From the NCBI GenBank assembly GCA_003175865.1, contig PSRF01000224.1:1-15430 (forward strand): 15,430 bases of DNA, written 5' to 3'. Below the pieces are notes generated by a model. The model was not told the origin of the DNA. It was given only the letters and a program-made list of their open reading frames with translations, and did no database searches. This DNA comes from Blastocatellia bacterium (lineage in GTDB: Bacteria; Acidobacteriota; Blastocatellia; Pyrinomonadales; Pyrinomonadaceae). Shown in pieces: positions 7,048-14,663 of the stretch (positions within the stretch are counted from its first letter, which is position 1; every line of letters starts with the position of its first letter). The translations under genes and the position numbers were made by a program.

Positions 7048-9480
7048 TCATTCGTACCGTAAGGCCATCAACGGATCGATCTTTGTCGCTCGACGCGCGG
7101 GAATGAAGCACGCCAGCAACGTAACCAACAACAATCCGCCTGAAACAAATGCAAACGTCGCTTTGTCAGTCGCTTCAACTTCAAACAGTAGCGATGTCAG
7201 TAGCCTCGTCACTCCGAACGACGCTGCGAGACCGACAGCAATTCCAATCAGTCCCAGTACCATGCCGTGGACCAAAACCATTCGGAGCACGTCGCCTCTC
7301 TGTGCACCGAGCGCAACGCGAATTCCGATCTCATGTATTCGTTGAGCAACGGTATACGACATCACGCCATAGATACCGACGGCTGCCATCAGCAGTGCAA
7401 CGCCTGCAAACACGACGAGTAACGTTGCATTAAATCTGGACTTCGCCACCGAAGCAGACATCAGGTTTTCCATGGTTGCAATGTCGCTGACAGGCTGTTG
7501 TGGATCGAGTCGTGAAATCACGTCGCGCACCGATGGAGTCAATTGCGACGCCTCTTTTGTCCGACTCCGAATTGCAATCGTCATCTCGTTCCAGACCAAC
7601 TCTGGGTGGGGCCAGAAAGCCATTGGTTCGTCTTTCACATCGAGACCCATGTGCTTGTTGTTTCTGACCACGCCAATAATTTCCGACGGCTGATTATCGT
7701 CTTTCATAAAAATGACGACACGTTTGCCGAGTGGGCTCTGGTTCGAAAGGTTCTCGCGAACGAATTGCTCGTTCACGATCACAACATGACGCATTTCGGT
7801 TGCTTCCTGAGATGTAAACAATCGACCTTGTGTCAACGGAATCTGCATGGTCTGGAAATAGTTCTCATCGGTAACACAAACACCGGTAGTGAGTTCCTGT
7901 CCGGGAGCGCGCTTAGGTTCGCCAACAATGTCAACCTTCGTTCCAGAATGCTGGGTCGTAAACGGAAGCGAATCCACCGCGCCCACTGATTCAACATTTG
8001 GCAGTGCCTGCACTTCGCTGATCAATCTTCGGAAGAAATCAACGCGTTTCTGATCAGAATCGTACTTCTGCGGCGGCAGCGCGATTCGCATCGTTAACAA
8101 ACGATTTGGATTGAAGCCGGGGTCGACGGATTGCAGACGATTGAAGCTGCGTAACAGCAAGCCAGCACCTACCAGCAAGACGAGGGCGAATGCGACTTCA
8201 GTAACAACAAACAAACCACGCAGTCGTTGACTCCTGAGGCTCCCTCCGATGTTCCTGCCGCCTTCTTTCAGTGAGTCGTTGAGATTCACATGCGCAGCTT
8301 CGAGCGCAGGGAGCACACCGAAAATTATTCCGGTCAACAAAGCCACACTTAATGTGAACAAGAGGACCGGGATGTTGACGCCAACACCACGCAAACTCAC
8401 GAGAGAAGTTGGACCAATCGCGATAAGTGCTCGTGTCCCCCACCAGGCGAGCAGCAATCCAAGAACACCACCGACCACCGAAAGCATCACACTCTCAGTG
8501 AGAAACTGCCTGACAATCCGTCCGCGGCTTGCACCTAAACCGATCCGCACTGCAATTTCGCGTCTGCGAGCGGAGGCACGTGCAAGAAACAAATTTGCCA
8601 GATTCGCGCATGCGATTAGCAGAACAAACGCGACGGCAGCAAGTAGCACTACGAGTGGTTTGCGCAATTCACCACTGCTCTGGATACGAAACGGCACGAC
8701 GTTTACACTCCAGTTCGTATTGAACTCTGGATACTGTTGCTGTAAACGTTGGCCGATTGTGACCATTTCATTCTTCGCCTGGTCCATCGTGACCCCCGGC
8801 CTCAGTCGCGCAACTGACATTGCAAAGCGACCGTGTCGTTGCGTCAATTCCTCCGATATTTGCCATGGGAACCAAAGTTCTGCCGGTTTCTTGGTGCGCG
8901 AACCTTTACTCACATGCCAGGTAAACCCTTCTGGCATGACACCAACAACCGTTGTTTCTTCTTCGTTGAGATGGACTTTTCGCCCGACGATTCCATCGTC
9001 ACCGGCGAAACGTCTTTGCCAAAATCCGTAACTGATCACTACAACATGCGGTTGGCCTTGTTTTCCATCATCAGGAGTGAACGTACGTCCGCGAATCGCA
9101 TTGACACCCAACACGGAGAAAAAATTCGGCGTTGCTATCTGTGATGGGACTTCCTCCGGTGGACCATCGCCGATGAGATTGCTTCGGAAGTCGAAGAACG
9201 CCGCCATGTCTGTGAACACCGTGTTCTGCTTCTTCCAGTCGGTGAAGTTACCCAGGTTAATGACATTCTGGTCGTTCGTTGGTCGGCGTTCCCAGACGAC
9301 AGCAAGACGATCGGGTTCGGGATATGGAAGTGCGCCTAGCATGACGGCGTGGACCACGCTGAAGATTGCAGTGTTTGCTCCAATGCCAAGCGACAGTGCA
9401 AGTAAAGCAACAAACGTGACCAGCGGATTCTTCAATAACATCCGCGCCCCAAACCGAATGTCAGCAAGAAGTGTGTTCAT
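7048..9480 (-). CDS. ADOP-family duplicated MacB/FtsX permease, gene D
   Basis: Complete 810-residue permease starting MNTLLADIRFGARML, aligned with its paralogues; no clear Shine-Dalgarno precedes the ATG. Helix 1 is 19-45 (LGIGANTAIF). The first periplasmic core is 50-272, with NFFSVLGVNAIRGRTF, ISYGFWQRRFAG and VVGVMPEGF. Helices 2-4 are near 275-300, 327-347 and 371-392, with coupling segment REIAVRIGLGASR and FLTES. A SLKEGGRN linker precedes helix 5 (420-443). The second core is about 447-682, containing YFQTMQIPLTQGR and PLGKRV. Helices 6-8 are about 685-711, 740-760 and 773-792, with HEIGIRVALGA between. The C terminus is [18 protein letters not shown]. It shares the SLKEGGR linker with gene E and a similar LKEGGRS with gene F. 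No ATPase motif is present. Its role is inferred from MacB/FtsX-family homology. Confidence 0.93.
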   Translation of the reverse strand: MNTLLADIRFGARMLLKNPLVTFVALLALSLGIGANTAIFSVVHAVMLGALPYPEPDRLAVVWERRPTNDQNVINLGNFTDWKKQNTVFTDMAAFFDFRSNLIGDGPPEEVPSQIATPNFFSVLGVNAIRGRTFTPDDGKQGQPHVVVISYGFWQRRFAGDDGIVGRKVHLNEEETTVVGVMPEGFTWHVSKGSRTKKPAELWFPWQISEELTQRHGRFAMSVARLRPGVTMDQAKNEMVTIGQRLQQQYPEFNTNWSVNVVPFRIQSSGELRKPLVVLLAAVAFVLLIACANLANLFLARASARRREIAVRIGLGASRGRIVRQFLTESVMLSVVGGVLGLLLAWWGTRALIAIGPTSLVSLRGVGVNIPVLLFTLSVALLTGIIFGVLPALEAAHVNLNDSLKEGGRNIGGSLRSQRLRGLFVVTEVAFALVLLVGAGLLLRSFNRLQSVDPGFNPNRLLTMRIALPPQKYDSDQKRVDFFRRLISEVQALPNVESVGAVDSLPFTTQHSGTKVDIVGEPKRAPGQELTTGVCVTDENYFQTMQIPLTQGRLFTSQEATEMRHVVIVNEQFVRENLSNQSPLGKRVVIFMKDDNQPSEIIGVVRNNKHMGLDVKDEPMAFWPHPELVWNEMTIAIRSRTKEASQLTPSVRDVISRLDPQQPVSDIATMENLMSASVAKSRFNATLLVVFAGVALLMAAVGIYGVMSYTVAQRIHEIGIRVALGAQRGDVLRMVLVHGMVLGLIGIAVGLAASFGVTRLLTSLLFEVEATDKATFAFVSGGLLLVTLLACFIPARRATKIDPLMALRYE

Positions 9481-9494
9481 AATTATTGATTTCT

Positions 9495-9593
9495 GATTGC
9501 CGATTGCTGATTGCTGATTGTTTGGTTGTCAAAGAGGCAAGCTGAAGCTTGGACTCTGAACAATCAGCAATCAGCAATCGACAATCAGCAATC
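9495..9593. repeat. Inverted heptad arrays with a central hairpin, between genes E and D
   Basis: The left block (9495-9521) and right block (9560-9586) are 27-bp inverted copies with one mismatch. Both are built from GATTGCT-type heptads; the right block continues with one more unit to 9593. The 38-nt spacer holds its own hairpin, CAAGC-tgaa-GCTTG (9538-9551). The right block ends 4 nt from the stop codon of gene E; the left block begins 14 nt upstream of the gene D start. The full structure could fold as a long stem-loop in the E-D transcript. Confidence 0.85.
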
Positions 9594-9597
9594 CACT

Positions 9598-12042
9598 TCA
9601 TTCACATCTCAACGCCTCCATCGGATCCACTCTTGTTGCGCGACGCGCGGGTAGATAACACGCTACGAGTGCGACTACCATGAGCAACACAGCCACTGCG
9701 ACAAATGTCATCGGATCCTTGGTCGTTACCCCAAACAACAAACTGGCAATCAAACCAGTCAGTGCAAAGGCACCGACTAGCCCGATGACCACGCCCACCA
9801 GGACAATGCGTAATCCTTGTTTCACGATCATCTTCAGCACGTCACGCGATTGTGCACCGAGCGCAAGACGAATGCCGATCTCATTCGTCCGTTGGGCCAC
9901 TGAATAACTCATGACTCCGTACAACCCGACAATAGTTAGAATCAGTGCAACTCCCGCAAAGATTGAAAGCAGAGTTGTATTGAAGCGAGGGGTAGTCACA
10001 GAGGCTGCCAGATACTCATCCATCGTCTTTACGCCAAACACCGGCAGGTCTTTATCGAGCGACGCGACCTCGGTATTGACCGATTGAATTAGAGTGTGTG
10101 GATCTGTTGTAGTTTTAATTACCACGACCATCTGCGAGAACGGCACTTGTGTTTGTGGAACGTAATATGTAGGCCGTGGTTCGGTATTCAAATTCCTGTT
10201 TCGTACGTTTCCTACCACGCCAACGATCTCGCGCATTGTCGACTTCTCATCATCGAACGTGGAAATTCCCGGCTTGATTCGTTTTCCAATCGGGTCTTCA
10301 TTCGGGAAATGAAGACGAGCAAGTTCTTCGGTGACTATGATCACAGGTGTGGAGTGATGTTGGTCGTGTTCATCAAAGTCGCGCCCTTTGAGGATGGGAA
10401 TACCCATTGTCTTGAAGTAGCCGACATCGGTGGTGAAGAAATCAGCAGAAGGCTGGTCCTTTTTCGCTACTGGCCTTCCATCGATCTCGAAACTCAGACT
10501 GAAGCGATCTCCACTCAGCGGCAGCGGGAAGACCGAACTTACTGACTGCGCACCGGGCAACCCCCTGAGTCGTTGCTCAAGGTCTTTGAAAAACTGACTC
10601 TGCTTTTCACCTGGGTAACGGGTATCGGGAAGAGCGACGTTGAACGTGAGAACATTGGCTGGCTGCAGTCCCGTATCGACTCGCTGCAACCGCCAGAGGC
10701 TCTTAATTAATAGGCCGGCACCGACAAGAAGGATGACCGCAATCGACATTTCAGCTACAACCAAAACGCCCCGGACGCGATTGCGCCTTCCTAAGTCACT
10801 TGATCCACGTCCTCCTTCTTTCAGCGACTCAGTTAGCGCAGTATTCGAAGAATGGAATGCAGGCACCAAACCAAAAATGAATCCGGTGAGAACCGAAACG
10901 CCGAGAGTGAATCCAAGCACACGCCAATCGAGGCCGACTTGAACAGCGCGGGGTATGTCGTCTTTGCCGAGTTTCACAAGCAAGTCAGACCACCACACGG
11001 CCAACAATAAACCGATGGCTCCTCCCAACAGCGAAAGCAAAACACTTTCAGTCAACAACTGACGAACAACCCGCAAGCGACTGGCACCGAGTGCAGCTCT
11101 GATTGCCATCTCTTTGTGCCGTGTCATCGCTCGCGCCAACAAGAGGTTTGCAACATTTGCACACGCGATCAGGAGCACACACGCAACTGCGCCGAGCATG
11201 ATTAGCAATGCAGGACGAATGTCACCGACGAGTGCGCGCAATGATGACTCAATGCGAATACCTTTGTGCGTGTTTGTATCCGGATACTGCTGTTCGAGAC
11301 GGGCAGCAATCGTGTTGACCTCAGCCTGCGCCTGTTCTCGAGTGACACCCGGTTTCAGGCGGGCAAGCACGCCAAGGAAATGCGCGCCGCGTTGTGCGGT
11401 GATTGGACTTGTTCCGGAAGCATCGCCAGCTGTCGTGGTCCATAACTCCACCGGATCGTTTTGAATTGGGAATTGGAACGACTGCGGCATGACGCCAATA
11501 ACTGTGAAGCTCTTGCCGTCAAGCGTGATGGACTGATTCAAAATCGAAGCATTGGAGCCAAAGCGCTTCTCAAATAAAAAGGCGCTCATGATCACAACGC
11601 GTCCACTGGAGGATGGCTTATCGTCGTCGGCAACAAAATTCCTACCGAGCACCGGGTGAACGCCAAGCAACGTAAACATATTTGCACTGACGACAGCTCC
11701 TCGTAGGCGCGCAGGCTCGGCATTTCCCGTCAGGACATAGTCGCTGTTGTAGTAAGCAGCTACATGCTCGAAGACTTTGTTCTGATCGCGCAGATCAAAG
11801 TAGTTGGGATAGGAATAAGTGCCATTGAAGTAGCCCCGTTGCTGGTCAGTCTCGAATACCGACATCAACGATTCCGGGTTTGGAAACGGAAGTGGTTTAA
11901 GAAGAACTGCGTTCACAACACTGAAGATGGCCGTGTTTGCACCAATGCCGAGAGCGAGTGCGATGGTGGCGACGATGCTGACGCTCGGCGACTTGAGTAG
12001 CATGCGGATGCCGTAGCGAATGTCTTGAAGTAAGTTGTCCAT
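9598..12042 (-). CDS. ADOP-family duplicated MacB/FtsX permease, gene E
   Basis: Complete 814-residue permease starting MDNLLQDIRYGIRML; only a weak purine stretch (GGAAA, about 10 nt away) precedes the ATG. Helix 1 is 19-45 (LGIGANTAIF). The first periplasmic core is 50-275, with SYPNYFDLRDQN, LLGVHPVLGRNF and VIGVMPQSF. Helices 2-4 are near 277-303, 331-352 and 375-395, with coupling segment KEMAIRAALGASR and LLTES. The SLKEGGRGS linker leads to helix 5 (424-447). The second core is about 450-686, with YFKTMGIPILKGRDFDEHD, PIGKRI and EIVGVVGNVRN. Helices 6-8 are about 688-715, 745-763 and 780-796, with NEIGIRLALGA between. The C terminus is LPARRATRVDPMEALRCE. It is flanked on both sides by inverted heptad elements. 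Inner-membrane export or mechanotransmission is inferred from the family; no ligand-specific feature is recognised. Confidence 0.93.
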   Translation of the reverse strand: MDNLLQDIRYGIRMLLKSPSVSIVATIALALGIGANTAIFSVVNAVLLKPLPFPNPESLMSVFETDQQRGYFNGTYSYPNYFDLRDQNKVFEHVAAYYNSDYVLTGNAEPARLRGAVVSANMFTLLGVHPVLGRNFVADDDKPSSSGRVVIMSAFLFEKRFGSNASILNQSITLDGKSFTVIGVMPQSFQFPIQNDPVELWTTTAGDASGTSPITAQRGAHFLGVLARLKPGVTREQAQAEVNTIAARLEQQYPDTNTHKGIRIESSLRALVGDIRPALLIMLGAVACVLLIACANVANLLLARAMTRHKEMAIRAALGASRLRVVRQLLTESVLLSLLGGAIGLLLAVWWSDLLVKLGKDDIPRAVQVGLDWRVLGFTLGVSVLTGFIFGLVPAFHSSNTALTESLKEGGRGSSDLGRRNRVRGVLVVAEMSIAVILLVGAGLLIKSLWRLQRVDTGLQPANVLTFNVALPDTRYPGEKQSQFFKDLEQRLRGLPGAQSVSSVFPLPLSGDRFSLSFEIDGRPVAKKDQPSADFFTTDVGYFKTMGIPILKGRDFDEHDQHHSTPVIIVTEELARLHFPNEDPIGKRIKPGISTFDDEKSTMREIVGVVGNVRNRNLNTEPRPTYYVPQTQVPFSQMVVVIKTTTDPHTLIQSVNTEVASLDKDLPVFGVKTMDEYLAASVTTPRFNTTLLSIFAGVALILTIVGLYGVMSYSVAQRTNEIGIRLALGAQSRDVLKMIVKQGLRIVLVGVVIGLVGAFALTGLIASLLFGVTTKDPMTFVAVAVLLMVVALVACYLPARRATRVDPMEALRCE

Positions 12043-12076
12043 GATCTTGATTTCCGCTTACCGATTGCCAATTTCC

Positions 12077-12166
12077 AACTGCTGATTGTCGATTGCTGAT
12101 TTGATTCTGATTACCGATCACTCAATTCGCATCACCACTCCAATCAGCAATCAACAATCAGCAATT
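12077..12166. repeat. Inverted heptad arrays between genes F and E
   Basis: A 25-bp block at 12077-12101 and its reverse complement at 12142-12166 differ at two positions, both C/T changes within the heptad units. The spacer is 40 nt and contains looser GATT-type copies. The right block ends 4 nt from the gene F stop codon. A further degenerate CCGATTGCC unit lies at 12061-12069, closer to the gene E start. Confidence 0.8.
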
Positions 12167-12170
12167 CGCT

Positions 12171-14567
12171 TCATTCGTACCTGAGCGCCACCAACGGGTC
12201 GACTTTCGTTGCTCGCCTCGCCGGGATGTAGCAAGCCAACAATGCAACGAAGATCAAAATCGCTGAAACCGCGGCCAGCGTCAGTCGATCAGTTGGTGTA
12301 ACACCAAACAATAAAGTCGCCATCAGACGTGTAAGCGCATAAGCTCCGGCAAGCCCCAGGGCCACGCCAATACTCACAAGCGCAAGACCGTTACGAATAA
12401 CGAGTCGCAACACATCTGTTGCGCGTGCACCCAGCGCCATACGAATTCCAATTTCCTGCGTGCGTTGAGTGACGCTGTAAGACATCACGCCGTAGATACC
12501 AATTGAAGCGAGGACCAATGCCAGCGCTGCGAATATCGTCAGCAGGAGCATGTTGAAACGTCGCGCGGCAAACGAGCTCGCGGCGACGTCCTGCATCGAA
12601 TCGACTCTCGTTAATGGTAGCTGCGCGTCGATCTTCCATATTTGTCGCTTCACATCCTGGGCCATGGTTTGCGGATCGGATTGCGTGCGAGCAACGATCG
12701 TCATCCAACGCTTCCATGGAGCAGCCTGTGTATACGGTGAATAAAGCGCCGGTAGTTCGGGCAAATCGAGGCCGAAATGTTTGACGTCACCAACAACTCC
12801 AATGATTGTGATCCATTCGATCTGTGGGTTGCGTGCCCATCGCACGCGTTTGCCAAGCGGATCCTGGTTCGGGAAGTACTGTCGGACCATCGCGTCGTTA
12901 ATGATTCCAACCAATGGCGCTTTTTCATCGAAGTCCTGCGGACCGAAATCTCTTCCCGCACGAAGCGGAATCTGCATGACGTGGAAGTAATCACCCATCA
13001 CGCTACGTGTTTGCAGACTCGGTTCGTCACCGGCAGCAACAGGTGGCCAGCCATCAATTAAGAAATCGTGATCGAGCCAATCACCACTGAGCGGCAGCTC
13101 GCTAACCATTGCGGCCTGAGTGACGGGCAGTGAGTTAATGGAGTCGAGCACTTGTTGGCGAAACCGAGTTTGTGGATTTAGTTCCTTGTAGCGTGCTTCG
13201 GGCAACTCGACACGCATTGTCAGGAGATGATCGGGATTGAAGCCTGGCTCAACTGACCGCAACAGCCAGAAAGTCTTGACAAGCAGGCCGGCGCCAACCA
13301 GCAACACGAGCGCAATCGCAAGTTCCACAACCACAAATGTGCTTCGAATTCGCTGACGAGCAACGCCAGCTGTTGAACTGCGACCTCCCTCTTTCAGAGC
13401 TTCGTTGACACGGTTACGCGAAGCACTCCACGCTGGTAGCAGGCCGAAGACAATCCCTGTTAGCAATGAAACGAGAAATGCGAACCCGAGAACTCGGCCA
13501 TCCACACTAATCTCATCAAGTCGGGGCAGATCCTGCGGTTTCAGCGCGACTAACAGGCGCGTTCCCCAGATCGCAAACAAGACAGCAACAGCTCCGCCGG
13601 CAAGTGAAAGCAACACGCTCTCGATGAGAAGTTGCCGAATCAGCAGCCATCGTCGCGCTCCTAACGCCGAACGAATCACAAATTCACGTTCGCGTTCTGC
13701 GGTCCGCGCCAACAAAAGATTGGCAAAGTTGGCACAAGCAATCAGCAGAACAAGAGTGACTGCGGCAAAGAGAATCAGGAGTGAGCGTCGCGATTCACCA
13801 ACAACGTGTTCATACAAAGCGAGCAAAACTGTGTTGCGGTTTTTGTTATTGTCCGGATACTGAGCAGCGAGGTTCTTGTCGATCACGCGCATCTCAGCGA
13901 GGGCTTGTTCGATGCTTGTTCCCGTCGCTAGACGACCATAGGTTCTCAGAAAGTGAACTCCACGAAAGTTCGCAGCGACAGGGTTGGACACGTGAACTGG
14001 TGTCCACGCTTCTGTGATCACAGACGGCGAAGTAAAGCCCGCCGGCATGACACCGATGACTGTGTACCCATTGCCACTGAGAGGAATGGATTTGCCTACA
14101 ATCTGTTGGTCGCTTCCAAACTGTCGCGCCCACAACTCATGACTCAGGACGACCACATATGGGCCACCAACTACGTCATCTTCTGCTGTGATGAACCTTC
14201 CGCGTTCCGGAATCACGCCCATCGTCTCAAAGAAACCACCAGTAACCTGGCCAATCTTGATTTGAATCGGCTCAGCACCTCCGGTGTAATCCAAAGGTTG
14301 GGCGACAATTCCGCCGAGCCTGCTGAATGTCTTGGTTTGTGCTTCGACGTCAGCAAGGTCAGGTGCAGACTGGTTCGACCGGAAAGAGATTAGCTGTGAG
14401 GGATCCTTGTACGGCAGAGGGCGAAGTAGCACGGCATTGATCACAGTGAAGATTGCGGTGTTGAAGCCAATGCCCAATGCGAGGGTGATTACTGCAATGA
14501 CAGTAAATCCGGGTCGCTTCAACAGGCTGCGAATTGCGAAGCTAATGTCTTTCGTTAGACGGTCCAT
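12171..14567 (-). CDS. ADOP-family duplicated MacB/FtsX permease, gene F
   Basis: Complete permease of 798 residues from the ATG opening MDRLTKDISFAIRSLL. GAGGA lies 5 nt upstream, so this ATG is preferred over a GTG four codons earlier. Helix 1 is 18-44 (LGIGFNTAIF). The first periplasmic core (50-258) is some 15 residues shorter than in genes B-E, and carries GRFITAEDD and VIGVMPAGF. Helices 2-4 are near 261-286, 314-336 and 359-379. The coupling segment is REFVIRSALGARR, with LLIES replacing the usual LLTES. Linker LKEGGRSS precedes helix 5 (408-431). The second core is about 435-670, with YFHVMQIPLRAGRDF and PLGKRV. Helices 6-8 are about 672-699, 728-750 and 764-780, with [11 protein letters not shown] between. 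The C terminus is [18 protein letters not shown]. Over the shared C-terminal part it is about 86% identical to gene G, a recent duplicate. Its role is inferred from the family. Confidence 0.93.
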   Translation of the reverse strand: MDRLTKDISFAIRSLLKRPGFTVIAVITLALGIGFNTAIFTVINAVLLRPLPYKDPSQLISFRSNQSAPDLADVEAQTKTFSRLGGIVAQPLDYTGGAEPIQIKIGQVTGGFFETMGVIPERGRFITAEDDVVGGPYVVVLSHELWARQFGSDQQIVGKSIPLSGNGYTVIGVMPAGFTSPSVITEAWTPVHVSNPVAANFRGVHFLRTYGRLATGTSIEQALAEMRVIDKNLAAQYPDNNKNRNTVLLALYEHVVGESRRSLLILFAAVTLVLLIACANFANLLLARTAEREREFVIRSALGARRWLLIRQLLIESVLLSLAGGAVAVLFAIWGTRLLVALKPQDLPRLDEISVDGRVLGFAFLVSLLTGIVFGLLPAWSASRNRVNEALKEGGRSSTAGVARQRIRSTFVVVELAIALVLLVGAGLLVKTFWLLRSVEPGFNPDHLLTMRVELPEARYKELNPQTRFRQQVLDSINSLPVTQAAMVSELPLSGDWLDHDFLIDGWPPVAAGDEPSLQTRSVMGDYFHVMQIPLRAGRDFGPQDFDEKAPLVGIINDAMVRQYFPNQDPLGKRVRWARNPQIEWITIIGVVGDVKHFGLDLPELPALYSPYTQAAPWKRWMTIVARTQSDPQTMAQDVKRQIWKIDAQLPLTRVDSMQDVAASSFAARRFNMLLLTIFAALALVLASIGIYGVMSYSVTQRTQEIGIRMALGARATDVLRLVIRNGLALVSIGVALGLAGAYALTRLMATLLFGVTPTDRLTLAAVSAILIFVALLACYIPARRATKVDPLVALRYE

Positions 14568-14572
14568 GATTA

Positions 14573-14577
14573 TCCTC
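14573..14577 (-). promoter_or_regulatory. Ribosome-binding site of gene F
   Basis: GAGGA on the coding strand lies 5 nt before the ATG at 14567. It overlaps the codons that follow the alternative GTG at 14579, which argues for the ATG. Confidence 0.6.
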
Positions 14578-14578
14578 A

Positions 14579-14660
14579 CGATTGCCGATTGTTGATTGCT
14601 GAGTGCATGATCCGATCGTCACCATTCCAATCGGCAATCGAAAATCAGCAATCAGCAATC
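14579..14660. repeat. Inverted heptad arrays between genes G and F
   Basis: CGATTGCCGATTG (14579-14591) is perfectly inverted at 14628-14640. The left block continues with GTTGATTGCTGA, the right with AAAATCAGCAATCAGCAATC to 14660. The right block ends 3 nt from the stop codon of gene G; the left begins about 11 nt upstream of the gene F ATG, next to its ribosome-binding site. A hairpin here could mask translation initiation of gene F. Confidence 0.75.
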
Positions 14661-14663
14661 CTT

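Noticed and set aside
8249..9031. 260-codon open frame on the plus strand
   Set aside because: It lies wholly antisense to gene D, has no recognisable domain, and its Arg/Ser/Thr-rich composition fits a reverse-strand shadow of a real coding region. Other plus-strand frames of 60-150 codons are rejected for the same reason.
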